Positions 6,224-14,410 are shown, counted from the first letter of the stretch. The stretch is DNA of 32,398 nt from Candidatus Njordarchaeota archaeon (GCA_029856055.1 JAHQWF010000025.1:1-32398); one strand, 5' to 3'. The notes: generated by a model not told the origin, from the sequence alone. Translations and numbers: made by a program.

Positions 6224-7570
6224 ATGGGTCAGCAAAAAAAGAAAAAAGTAATAATAATGGGTGCGGCTGGGCGAGACTTCCATAACTTTAACGTATTCTT
6301 CCGAAACAACCCCGAATACGAAGTAGTATGCTTCACCGCAACACAAATCCCAGGAATAGAAGGAAGAACATACCCACCAGAACTAGCAGGACCACAATAC
6401 CCAAACGGAATCCCAATACACCCCGAAAACCAACTACCAGAACTAATAAAGAAACACAACATAGACTACGTAGTATTCAGCTACAGTGATGTTTCTCATC
6501 AGCATGTTATGGATAGAGCAGCTATCGCAGCAGCAGCAGGAGCAAGCTACATGCTGCTCGGACCAAAACACACAATGCTAAAATCAACAAAACCAGTAAT
6601 CGCAATAGGAGCAGTAAGAACAGGAGCAGGCAAATCGACCGTTTCTAGGAAGGTTGCGAGGATTTTTGCTAAGTGTGGCATCAAAGTAGTTGCGGTTAGA
6701 CATCCCATGCCTTATGGGGATTTGAGGAAGCAGATTGTTCAGAGATTCGCTAGTTACGAGGATTTGGATCGTTATAACGTGACATTTGAGGAGCGGGAGG
6801 AATACGAGCATTATATTGATAACGGATTCGTTGTTTATGCTGGAGTAGACTACGAGAAGATACTTAGGGAGGCTGAGAAGGAGGCGGATGTGATTATTTG
6901 GGATGGGGGGAATAACGATTATCCGTTCTACGTACCTGATTTATTCATTGTGGTGGCGGATGCTCTTAGACCGGGGCATGAGTTGACTTATTGGCCTGGA
7001 TCTGTGAATGTAAGAATGGCTGATGTCGTTATAATTAATAAGGCTGCAGAAGCGGATCTTGATTCTATTCTGAAGATTATGAAGAATGTCAAGGCGGTTA
7101 ATGAAAAAGTTCGCATACTAATTGGGGTATCAACATTGAAAGTGGATGATCCGAGCATGATTGAGGGTAAGAGAGTTATAGTGGTTGAGGATGGTCCAAC
7201 AGTTACTCATGGAGAAATGCCTTTTGGAGCAGGATATGTTGCCTCGATAATGTATGGTGCTAGGGAGATAGTTGATCCTAGGAAGTGGGTTAAACCTGGC
7301 ACGGATCTAGCTATGGCTTATGAGAAGTATAAACATATGAAGAATGTCTTGCCTACATTGGGTTACTCCGATAAGGAGAAGAAGGAGGTCGAGGAGGTTA
7401 TTAATGCTGCTGATGCTGATGTAGTTGTTTCAGGTACGCCTATCGACTTATCTAGAGTTTTAAAAGTGAATAAACCGATAGTTAGGGTTAGATATGAGCT
7501 TGAGGAATCAGGTGACAAGAAGCTAGAAGAGATAATTGGCGAGTTCTTAAAGAATAAAGGTTTGTTATAG
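6224..7570 (+). CDS. Cyclic 2,3-diphosphoglycerate synthetase-type P-loop protein
   Basis: 448-aa protein of the family annotated as cyclic 2,3-diphosphoglycerate synthetase, which closes 2,3-DPG into the cyclic thermoprotectant in some methanogens. From the ATG, an N-terminal Rossmann-like domain opens with IIMGAAGRDFHNFN (10-23) and contains FSYSDVSHQHVMDRA; the P-loop GAVRTGAGKSTVS (129-141) starts the nucleotide-binding domain, followed by IIWDGGNNDYPFY and VIINKAAEAD. I chose ATG 6224 because GGTGA at 6214-6218 sits five bases before it; the in-frame GTG at 6215 is part of that site. The first 140 codons are a striking mosaic: 6290-6484 and 6515-6634 use almost only A/C-ending codons, whereas 6485-6514 and everything after 6635 use mostly T/G-ending ones. 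The activity is not proven for homologues outside methanogens. Confidence 0.85.
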   Translation: MGQQKKKKVIIMGAAGRDFHNFNVFFRNNPEYEVVCFTATQIPGIEGRTYPPELAGPQYPNGIPIHPENQLPELIKKHNIDYVVFSYSDVSHQHVMDRAAIAAAAGASYMLLGPKHTMLKSTKPVIAIGAVRTGAGKSTVSRKVARIFAKCGIKVVAVRHPMPYGDLRKQIVQRFASYEDLDRYNVTFEEREEYEHYIDNGFVVYAGVDYEKILREAEKEADVIIWDGGNNDYPFYVPDLFIVVADALRPGHELTYWPGSVNVRMADVVIINKAAEADLDSILKIMKNVKAVNEKVRILIGVSTLKVDDPSMIEGKRVIVVEDGPTVTHGEMPFGAGYVASIMYGAREIVDPRKWVKPGTDLAMAYEKYKHMKNVLPTLGYSDKEKKEVEEVINAADADVVVSGTPIDLSRVLKVNKPIVRVRYELEESGDKKLEEIIGEFLKNKGLL

Positions 7571-7584
7571 CTATATCTAATTAA

Positions 7585-7606
7585 TTTTTTATTTAGTTTA
7601 GTTTTT
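7585..7606 (+). terminator. T-run terminator after the cDPG-synthetase gene
   Basis: Runs of six T (7585-7590) and five T (7602-7606) follow the stop at 7570 within 36 bases, the usual form of an archaeal intrinsic terminator without a hairpin. Confidence 0.35.
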
Positions 7607-7651
7607 AGGATAAGGTTATTCTTGTTATGTTTTCATGTAAAGGTAATCTCA

Positions 7652-8569
7652 ATGTTCGATGTTTCAGCTATAGGGAATCCTGTTTACGATATTATTATTA
7701 CTCCTTATGTCAGAACGAATGGTAGAGTGCTTTCTGGCTGTAGTACTAATGCAGCTCTAACTGTTGGTAAATTAGGTGGCAAAGCAGCTTTAATTGGGAA
7801 GATTGGGGATGACTTTAGGGATGACTTCATTTCTGTTGCTAGGAATTATGGTGTTACGCCGTTCCCGTTAGCTTCAAGGGAGACTGGAGGTTTCTATCTA
7901 AGATATATAGATGCAAGGATGAATGATAGAGAGTTACGGGTCTTAGGTATTGCTGATAAGATAAAGTTCGAGGAGGTTCCGAAAGAGGCATTGGAATCCA
8001 AATCGATAGTTCTAGGCCCAATTTTAAAAGAGTTGTCGCTTGATTTCGTTAAATCTCTGGTAAATGAGAATGCAGATAGCTTGATTGTGGTTGATCCCCA
8101 GGGATTAATTCGAGAGATTATAGATGGTAAGGTGGTTAGGGTGGCTAATAAGGAGACATATGAAATCATTAGGTTAACGCATGTCACTAAGCCAAATGAG
8201 CATGAGGCTGAAGTTCTCTTCCCAGGAATGGATATGCCGAGAATAGCTAAGAAGATCTATGAATTAAACAATTTTGCTGGTATAGTGACTGTGGCTGAGA
8301 GAGGATCTTACATAGCGTTTGATAAAGGGATATATCATGTACCAGCTTACAGAACTATTGAGCGTGATCCAACGGGATGCGGTGATGTCTATGCTGGTGC
8401 ATTCGCATACTATTTCATTAAGTACCAGGATTTACTAGAATCAGCTATATTCGCATCTGCAGCTGCATCATTCATGGTGGAAAGCACAGGGCCAGGATTC
8501 TCCATCGATCTTAGCAAAGTCATGGAGAGGTTTGAGGCATTACAAGAAAATGTGAAGAAGGTGTCTTGA
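7652..8569 (+). CDS. PfkB/ribokinase-family carbohydrate kinase
   Basis: 305 aa from ATG 7652, chosen because AAGGT lies seven bases ahead and the family starts at the first beta strand (FDVSAIGNPVYD); a TTG at 7622 would add ten residues with no support. Family features: the N-terminal substrate-lid GCSTNAALTVGKLGGKAALIGKIGDD, a central VVDPQG, and the signature RDPTGCGDVYAGAFAYY with the catalytic Asp in GCGD near residue 249, followed by the nucleotide-site helix AAAASFMVESTGPG. It phosphorylates a sugar, polyol or nucleoside; the substrate cannot be read from sequence. Only one base separates its stop from the start of a CDP-alcohol phosphatidyltransferase. Since a myo-inositol 3-kinase of this family is known in Thermococcus, an inositol kinase is one plausible identity. 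Confidence 0.85.
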   Translation: MFDVSAIGNPVYDIIITPYVRTNGRVLSGCSTNAALTVGKLGGKAALIGKIGDDFRDDFISVARNYGVTPFPLASRETGGFYLRYIDARMNDRELRVLGIADKIKFEEVPKEALESKSIVLGPILKELSLDFVKSLVNENADSLIVVDPQGLIREIIDGKVVRVANKETYEIIRLTHVTKPNEHEAEVLFPGMDMPRIAKKIYELNNFAGIVTVAERGSYIAFDKGIYHVPAYRTIERDPTGCGDVYAGAFAYYFIKYQDLLESAIFASAAASFMVESTGPGFSIDLSKVMERFEALQENVKKVS

Positions 8570-8570
8570 T

Positions 8571-9149
8571 TTGGGTAGGATACGGGACTGGTATGAGAGA
8601 ACTTTTCTTCCATTGGGAAGAATCCTAGCTAAAACTGGTGTGACACCGAATCAAATTACTTTTTTATCGGTTTTAATAGGGTTGCTACAGATATATTTCT
8701 TCTGGAAGAATGAGCTTATTATTGGCTTTCTATTTTTTATTCTCGCAGCTTTCATGGATGTCTTAGATGGCTCCTTAGCAAGAGCTACAAAGAGGGTAAG
8801 TAGATTCGGGCAACTACTAGATCACTTCTCAGATAGAGTTGTTGAATTCGAACTTATATTCGGGTTAATACTAGGGAAGTATATTCCTGGATGGCTAGGC
8901 ACGTTACTAATTTTCAGCATGATAATGCCGAGCTATGTGAGAGCTAGAGGTGAAGCTGTCTCAGGTATCTCTGGCCAAGGTGTTGGTTTCTTCGAAAGAA
9001 AAGAGAAGCTCGGGACTCTTATAGCTGGAATAATCTTGGAGTACTGGTTTAGTGGATGCATATTCTATGCGGCGATCATAGTATCCGTGTTTTCTTTGAT
9101 CACAGCCATTCAACGATTACTGTATTATAAAGGAAAAATAATAGAGTGA
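8571..9149 (+). CDS. CDP-alcohol phosphatidyltransferase, likely archaetidylinositol-phosphate synthase
   Basis: 192-aa integral membrane enzyme. The full family signature D-G-x2-A-R-x8-G-x3-D-x3-D is present: Asp66-Gly67, Ala70-Arg71, Gly80, Asp84 and Asp88, in DGSLARATKRVSRFGQ and LLDHFSD, with Asp63 just before. About six TM helices are expected; visible hydrophobic stretches include 30-44, 50-65, 88-104, 108-122 and the C-terminal 150-183. It joins a CDP-activated archaeol to an alcohol headgroup. Length and the N-terminal LAKTGVTPNQITFLSV resemble archaeal enzymes that use inositol phosphate, but specificity is inference. The TTG start is one base after the kinase stop, with AAGGTGT at the end of the kinase gene as ribosome binding site, so the two are co-translated. 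Confidence 0.85.
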   Translation: MGRIRDWYERTFLPLGRILAKTGVTPNQITFLSVLIGLLQIYFFWKNELIIGFLFFILAAFMDVLDGSLARATKRVSRFGQLLDHFSDRVVEFELIFGLILGKYIPGWLGTLLIFSMIMPSYVRARGEAVSGISGQGVGFFERKEKLGTLIAGIILEYWFSGCIFYAAIIVSVFSLITAIQRLLYYKGKIIE

Positions 9150-9153
9150 AAGC

Positions 9154-11565
9154 CTAAAGTATAATGCCTATTTTTGAATCACTTATATCTATAATTATGC
9201 CTTCCTTGGGTTCACCAAGAATTATTTTCTCACAATTATGCATTGCTTTGATATCCATAATAAATGGTTCAAGCGCCTCGGGTAAGTAAAGTTTCTTAAC
9301 AGGGGATTTAAGAGATAAATTCTTCGCCTTCTTCGCTTTCCATATAGCTGAGTTAACGCTTCGTAGTAATCCCGTTAACTCGAGTAACTCGGATTTCACT
9401 GCAAATGGTTCAGGGAAATGTTCAAGATGAATTGTCTTACCGTAGAGTTCCCGGTACAAGTAATCAGTAATAAAAGGTGTCACTGGCGCTAGCAACTTTA
9501 ACACAGTTTTTAACACTAGATGTAACGTCCACCAAGCTGCTTTCTGCTCTTTTTTAGAACCAATGGATCCGTATGCACGTGATTTAACTAATTCTATATA
9601 GTGATCAGCGAATATATCCCACACGAAATCCCTCACATAATTCACAGCAAAGAAATCTAGATCATCATAAAGTACTTTCACGCGATTAATTAAGTTACTT
9701 AATTCAGCTAGAATCCACTCATCACTGCTGCTTAACTCGATCTCGTCTCTTGAAGGCTCGGGGAACGATGAAATAAACCTAGCTATACTATAGAGTTTCT
9801 GAATAAATTTAGCGGCGCCCGCAATCCTATTCTCAGAAACCATTATATCTGCTCCCAACCTAGTCTCAGCAGCCCCCGCAAACCTCAAAGCATCAGCACC
9901 ATATTTCTTTACAAGTGGCTCAGGATAAATGATGTTACCAAGACTCTTACTCATTTTTCTACCATGCTCGTCCATCACTAATCCTGAAATCCAGACGTGC
10001 TTAAACGCGGGTTGCTTAGTAAGTTGATAAACACGAAGCAAAGTATAGTATAACCATGTTCTCACAATTTCTTTACCTTGAGGACGCAAACCAACCGGAA
10101 AAGCTCTCTTAAATAACTCTTCATCCCTAAGGTAACCAGAAATGAAAAGCGCTGAGATACTACTATCAAACCAAGTATCAAATGTACGCCACTCGCCTTT
10201 GAATTTTCTAGAACCACATACCGGACAGGCTTTGATAGGCGGGGGTTCGCGCCAAGGCTGATAATACTTACCAGGTTTAGGCAATATAACATGATCGTTC
10301 TCGCAATACCACAGAGGAACCTCGGTACCATAGTATCTCCTACGGGAAATGGGCCAATCAGATTTAACAGATTTAATCCAATTAATCAACATCTGCTTAT
10401 TATGAGCTGGATGAAACCTAATCATATCCGAGATCCTTAACACGTCCTCCAGGAAATCCAGCTGCTTAAGATAGTACTCTCGCATACTAATGAACTCAAT
10501 CCTAGTTTTACATCTCCAACAAATGGGAACCTTATGCTCTATTCTCTCAATCTTCTCAACGAGTCCTTGCTCCATCAAATTCTCTATAATCCTTTTGCGA
10601 GCCTCGGCAACAAGCAAGCCAGCGTATTTACCAGCTGCTTCTGTCATCCTAGCTTCAGTATTAATCGCCTTAACAGGCTTTAACCCAAGTTCACGGAACA
10701 ATCTAATATCCACCGTATCACCATAGGAACAAAGCATCATGGCGCCAGTACCAAACTCTGGATCCACCTCCTTATGGGGAATAATTGGTATCTCCTTATT
10801 GTAAGTTGGGACAATAGCTCTCTTACCATGCAGATGGGTGTATCTATCATCATCGGGATGAACTAGAATAGCGGCGCAAGCACAAAGTAATTCAGGCCGT
10901 GTAGTAGCAATAATTAAAGAGTCGCTTGAATTCTTGATCCCAAACCTAATGTACACTAAACTTGTTTCTTCTTCAGCATACTCAACCTCAGCATCAGCCA
11001 AAGTAGTATGACACCGGGGACACCAGTTATTAGGACGCTCATCCTCATAAATAAGCCCACGCTTCCACAACTCAATAAAAGTAGCTTGAGTCAAACTCCT
11101 ATACTTGGGGGAATCAGTACGATAAATCTCATCAGGTGAAAGAGAATTCATTGAAAAACCAAGCCGTCTACTAATAGTCAAGATATCATTCTCATATTTA
11201 TCCAACAACTCCCTACACAATTCAAGAAACTTATCTCTAGGAGTCTCAGTCATCCTAATCCCATGAATCTTCTCCACCTGAACCTCAACAGGCAAACCAT
11301 TCCTATCAATCCCCATAGGGAACAAAACCTCGAAACCCTTCATTCTCATCAAACGAGCAATGCTATCTATGGCCGCATAATGATACGCAAAACCCATATG
11401 AGGCGTCCCAGAAGCGTACGGGGGAGGCGTATCGATGGAGAATACGGGTTTTGGTGAGTTTTTGTTGAATCCATATATGCCCTCTTCTTCCCACTTCTTT
11501 ATGAGTTCTTCTTCTTTTTTTATGTCCCATTTTTTTTCCTTGAGCTTTGGTTTGTATTGCGACAA
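9154..11565 (-). CDS. valS: Valyl-tRNA synthetase
   Basis: 803-aa class I synthetase. The HIGH-type motif is TPHMG at 54-58 within SIDTPPPYASGTPHMGFAY. The ValRS-type WCPRCHTTLADAEVEY is at 181-196, the editing-domain TTRPE at 221-225 and KMSKS at 537-541 (GRKMSKSLGN). Zinc-type pairs are C182/C185, C349/C352 and C447/C450. The anticodon-binding helical domain runs from about 610 on, and there is no long C-terminal coiled coil as in bacterial enzymes, which fits archaeal ValRS. Catalyses ATP-dependent charging of tRNA-Val with editing of threonine. The start is TTG at 11565 with a GGAGGGGAT ribosome binding site; the nearby ATG is out of frame. The first 45 codons end mostly in A/C and from about 11430 downward most end in T/G. 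Confidence 0.95.
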   Translation of the reverse strand: MSQYKPKLKEKKWDIKKEEELIKKWEEEGIYGFNKNSPKPVFSIDTPPPYASGTPHMGFAYHYAAIDSIARLMRMKGFEVLFPMGIDRNGLPVEVQVEKIHGIRMTETPRDKFLELCRELLDKYENDILTISRRLGFSMNSLSPDEIYRTDSPKYRSLTQATFIELWKRGLIYEDERPNNWCPRCHTTLADAEVEYAEEETSLVYIRFGIKNSSDSLIIATTRPELLCACAAILVHPDDDRYTHLHGKRAIVPTYNKEIPIIPHKEVDPEFGTGAMMLCSYGDTVDIRLFRELGLKPVKAINTEARMTEAAGKYAGLLVAEARKRIIENLMEQGLVEKIERIEHKVPICWRCKTRIEFISMREYYLKQLDFLEDVLRISDMIRFHPAHNKQMLINWIKSVKSDWPISRRRYYGTEVPLWYCENDHVILPKPGKYYQPWREPPPIKACPVCGSRKFKGEWRTFDTWFDSSISALFISGYLRDEELFKRAFPVGLRPQGKEIVRTWLYYTLLRVYQLTKQPAFKHVWISGLVMDEHGRKMSKSLGNIIYPEPLVKKYGADALRFAGAAETRLGADIMVSENRIAGAAKFIQKLYSIARFISSFPEPSRDEIELSSSDEWILAELSNLINRVKVLYDDLDFFAVNYVRDFVWDIFADHYIELVKSRAYGSIGSKKEQKAAWWTLHLVLKTVLKLLAPVTPFITDYLYRELYGKTIHLEHFPEPFAVKSELLELTGLLRSVNSAIWKAKKAKNLSLKSPVKKLYLPEALEPFIMDIKAMHNCEKIILGEPKEGIIIDISDSKIGIIL

Positions 11566-11953
11566 TAAGGCATCCCCTCCCTGTCTGTTTTGGTTGTGTT
11601 TTGTCTATGTAGTGTTTTAGTTTTCTTTTTTAATATATTTTTTTCTAAAAGGGAAGAAAATTCGCTAAGATTGACTCTGATTTTACTGTTACTTGTTTTT
11701 AAGTTAATAAACTGAGTATGGTCTCGCATCAGTATTTGAGATATTGAGGAGTGTTATAGATCAATTTCTTCTGTAAGAATTTCTTGATTAAAGTTATGTA
11801 ATCTAATTTTCTTAGGATTTGATGATTGGGTTTGGGTTTCTAATTGTTTATTTTTTATTGATACTAAAAATTGATATCTAGAATATTGAGTGTAAATTTT
11901 TATCATTCCTCTATTATTTTATTTAGTGTATCCAACTTTTAAGGTGTAATTAA
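11566..11953. other. 388-bp divergent intergenic region
   Basis: AT-rich spacer between the divergent valS and ACD beta genes. I see a likely TATA box for valS (11631-11640, minus strand), AT-rich elements near 11892-11902 and 11916-11925 that could drive the ACD gene, and its AAGGTG ribosome binding site at 11941-11946. No open frame, tRNA, C/D-box RNA or repeat is supported in the remainder. It is the longest stretch without a gene in the window. Confidence 0.6.
11631..11640 (-). promoter_or_regulatory. TATA box for valS
   Basis: Read on the minus strand, AAATATATTA lies 66 bases before the TTG start, predicting transcription from about 11606 and a leader of roughly 40 bases with GGAGGGGAT near its end. 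Confidence 0.4.
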
Positions 11954-12628
11954 ATGCTTACGCAGATAAAGAAGAAGGCTTTAACCGAGATGGTGGCTAA
12001 AGATTTATTGGAGAAATATGGCGTTAATTTCCCTAAGAGAGCTATCGCTAAGAAGCGTGAGGAGGTTGCTGAGAAAGCTAAACAAGTGGGGTTCCCATTA
12101 GTAATGAAAATACTTTCTCCCGATATAATACATAAAACGGATGTTGGGGGAGTAGTGCTGGATATAAAGAGTGAGGAAGAGGCTCTTAAGGCGTGGGGCG
12201 AGATCATGAGTAATGTTAAGAAGAAAGCGCCTAAAGCGAGGATTGAGGGTGTTTTATTGGAAGAAATGGTTTCGGGAGGTTATGAAGTGATAATTGGTGG
12301 TTTACGTGATCCAGTTTTTGGACCAGTCGTGATGTTTGGGGGTTTAGGAGGGATCTATGTAGAGCTTTTTGAGGATGTTTCATTCAGATTAGCACCAATC
12401 GATGAATTGGAGGCTGAAGAAATGCTTAAGGAGACCAAGGGTTATAAGATTCTCACCGGTTATAGGGGTATGCCTAAGGGGGATATAGAAGGGTTAAAGA
12501 AGTTGCTTGTTACTGTGTCTAAAATTATGGCTGAGCGGGAGGATATTCTTGAGTTGGATCTCAACCCAGTTAGAGTTTTTCCAGATAGGGTAGTCGTACT
12601 GGACGCTAAGATAATAGTTCGTGGGTGA
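11954..12628 (+). CDS. ADP-forming acetyl/acyl-CoA synthetase, beta subunit (ATP-grasp)
   Basis: 224-aa ATP-grasp protein matching the small subunit of archaeal ADP-forming acyl-CoA synthetase, which makes ATP from acetyl-CoA or another acyl-CoA, ADP and phosphate. Visible: the N-terminal swivel helix LLEKYGVNFP, the phosphoryl-transfer segment MKILSPDIIHKTDVGGV with His60, the lid VIIGGLRDPVFGPVVMFG, and the metal-site end LELDLNPVRVFPD. Length fits the usual roughly 230 aa. ATG start with AAGGTG seven bases ahead. The CoA-binding alpha subunit is not in the window, so it must be encoded elsewhere. It would draw on acyl-CoA made by the ferredoxin oxidoreductase encoded at 15540-18671, a standard pairing in peptide- and sugar-fermenting archaea. 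Acetyl versus aryl specificity cannot be told. Confidence 0.9.
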   Translation: MLTQIKKKALTEMVAKDLLEKYGVNFPKRAIAKKREEVAEKAKQVGFPLVMKILSPDIIHKTDVGGVVLDIKSEEEALKAWGEIMSNVKKKAPKARIEGVLLEEMVSGGYEVIIGGLRDPVFGPVVMFGGLGGIYVELFEDVSFRLAPIDELEAEEMLKETKGYKILTGYRGMPKGDIEGLKKLLVTVSKIMAEREDILELDLNPVRVFPDRVVVLDAKIIVRG

Positions 12629-12634
12629 ATTATA

Positions 12635-12886
12635 CTGGCTGATAATTCGATTGATAGATTAATTATTTTTATTCTAATATTATTTGCATGGGTTTTATTG
12701 GCTCTTGCTATTCCTTATGCGGCTTCACTAGCGTTAAAATATGTGTTGCGTACGATTAATCCTATTATAAGTAGCTTTATTTTGTTAGCTTTCTTAATTG
12801 TATTTGTGGTTACTTTATATCTATGGTTTTATATGGCTAGAAAATATGTGGAGTATAGAGTGAGAAGATTAAGGAGTGTTGAGTGA
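12635..12886 (+). CDS. Small two-TM membrane protein, probable CTG start
   Basis: 83 aa, unrecognised. Two hydrophobic helices (about 9-33 and 46-66) separated by KYVLRTINP, with a basic C-terminus (ARKYVEYRVRRLRSVE) that should be cytoplasmic. The first ordinary start in frame, TTG at 12698, would cut the first helix in half and has no ribosome binding site. The frame is open back to the stop of the ACD gene, and GGGTGA at 12623-12628, overlapping that stop, lies six bases before a CTG at 12635, so I take CTG as the start. ATA at 12632 and ATT at 12629 are alternatives. It overlaps the next gene by four bases (GTGA), so the pair is co-translated. Confidence 0.55.
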   Translation: MADNSIDRLIIFILILFAWVLLALAIPYAASLALKYVLRTINPIISSFILLAFLIVFVVTLYLWFYMARKYVEYRVRRLRSVE

Positions 12887-13269
12887 GTGTTATGTTTAGT
12901 ACTGGTTTCTTGGCTTACTTGAATTATCTTGTCTTGTTCTTTATTTTCCTCGTTATATATGGGTTAATGGCCTCCCTGTTTTATTATTCTCGGAGGCTGG
13001 ATTTTGAGTCTATAAAAGTTATTTCCGTGTTATCTGTTGTTTTTGTTTTAATAAAGATTGTTCTTGATTATGCTAATGTGTTTATTAGAGTGTTTTTTGA
13101 TTTATCACCGTTGATTTATCTCATTGATGCGTTTTGCTTGATCTTACTATCTCATTATCTAGATGTACCGCAAAGGTATTTACGTAGGATATCATGCATT
13201 TTTGTGTCAGTTATCTTGGCTGTGATTTTATATGACTTAACTTTTCTTCTCTTAGCTAGTTTAGTATAG
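12883..13269 (+). CDS. Four-TM membrane protein, 128 aa
   Basis: Unrecognised. About four hydrophobic segments: 12-33, 43-61, 70-91 and 102-126, with short basic loops (YYSRRLDFESIK, RYLRR). The start is GTG at 12883 with AAGGAG six bases upstream, overlapping the previous stop; an ATG three codons later is possible. With the preceding two-TM gene it forms a translationally coupled pair, perhaps a small complex, lying between ACD beta and MtnA on the same strand. No motif suggests a function. Confidence 0.62.
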   Translation: MSVMFSTGFLAYLNYLVLFFIFLVIYGLMASLFYYSRRLDFESIKVISVLSVVFVLIKIVLDYANVFIRVFFDLSPLIYLIDAFCLILLSHYLDVPQRYLRRISCIFVSVILAVILYDLTFLLLASLV

Positions 13270-13283
13270 TGTAGTGAGCGGAG

Positions 13284-14402
13284 ATGAGAGTAATTCTTGA
13301 TGGTAAAGAATTAGATATTAGGGCTATTTGGTTAGAGGATAGGGATAGAGGAATAGTTAAGATGATTGATCAGAGGGTTCTTCCTTGGAAACTAGATTTT
13401 TTTGTGAGTAGATCTAGCGAAGATACCGCTATGGCGATTGAGAGGATGATTGTCAGAGGTGCGCCTACCATAGGGGTAACGGGGGCTTATGGAGTATACC
13501 AAGCTGTTCTTGAAAGTATTAATGAGAGAGAATTCATTGAGGTTCTTGAGGGAAAAGTTAAGAGGATTCAGCAAACTAGGCCGACGGCAGTTAACTTATT
13601 CAATGTGACTGAAAAGATGTTTCTTGAGATTAAGAAGCGTTACGAGGGGGGCTATTCTAGCAGGGAGATTATTGAGGTCGCTTATGACCTAGCTGAAAGG
13701 ATTGCTGACAAGGAAGTTGAGGCAAACAGAAAAATTGGTGAATATGGTGAGAAATTAATTAGGGATGGATCATCTATTCTAACGCATTGTAATGCTGGGG
13801 CATTAGCAGCTGTTGACATAGGTACAGCACTAGCACCGATAAGAACCGCGTATAAGAAAGGGAAAAAATTGGTTGTCTATGTAGATGAAACTAGACCTTG
13901 GTTACAGGGCGCTAGATTAACAGCATGGGAACTAGAGATGGAGGGGATACCTTACTATTTGATTTCTGATAATGCTGCGGGTTACTATATGTGGCGAGGG
14001 GAAATAGATCTTGTGATTGTGGGGGCGGATAGAATAACAAGGGGTGGAGACATTGCTAATAAGATAGGTACCTATAAACTTGCAGTAGTAGCTAATGAAA
14101 ATGGAATTCCTTTCTATGTTGCTGCTCCACTATCTACTTTCGATATGAGGATACAAGCAGGTAGTGAAATCCCCATCGAGGAAAGAAGTAGCGATGAGAT
14201 ACTTTATGTCAGAGGATATGATGATGATTTAATGGAAGTAAGGAGAGTGCTTGTTAGCTTGAAGGAGGCGAAAGTAAGAAATCCTGTTTTTGATATTACG
14301 CCGAGCAAATATGTCACAGGGATAATCACAGAGTTTGGCGTTCTAAAAAGTGAGAGGGATATTGAAGAAGCATTATCTAGATACAGGATTGATCATGATT
14401 GA
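13284..14402 (+). CDS. mtnA: S-methyl-5-thioribose-1-phosphate isomerase
   Basis: 372-aa enzyme of the methionine salvage pathway, converting methylthioribose-1-phosphate to methylthioribulose-1-phosphate; related to eIF2B subunits. Motifs: VRGAPTIGVTGAYG at 57-70, TRPTAVNLFN at 98-107, the catalytic Cys169 in ILTHCNAGALA, DETRPWLQGARLTAWEL at 201-217, DNAAG at 229-233, and the catalytic Asp249 in VGADRI followed by GDIANKIGTY. The full RPTAVNL segment and the length favour MtnA over the shorter ribose-1,5-bisphosphate isomerase, though archaeal members may use related substrates. ATG start with GTGAG five bases upstream. Its stop is eight bases from the convergent rsmA stop. Confidence 0.92.
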   Translation: MRVILDGKELDIRAIWLEDRDRGIVKMIDQRVLPWKLDFFVSRSSEDTAMAIERMIVRGAPTIGVTGAYGVYQAVLESINEREFIEVLEGKVKRIQQTRPTAVNLFNVTEKMFLEIKKRYEGGYSSREIIEVAYDLAERIADKEVEANRKIGEYGEKLIRDGSSILTHCNAGALAAVDIGTALAPIRTAYKKGKKLVVYVDETRPWLQGARLTAWELEMEGIPYYLISDNAAGYYMWRGEIDLVIVGADRITRGGDIANKIGTYKLAVVANENGIPFYVAAPLSTFDMRIQAGSEIPIEERSSDEILYVRGYDDDLMEVRRVLVSLKEAKVRNPVFDITPSKYVTGIITEFGVLKSERDIEEALSRYRIDHD

Positions 14403-14410
14403 TTTAGATA

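Noticed and set aside
11425..11640. Composition flip near the valS start as a possible replication origin
   Set aside because: The switch lies inside a coding sequence and follows codon third positions; no origin recognition boxes or cdc6 gene accompany it.
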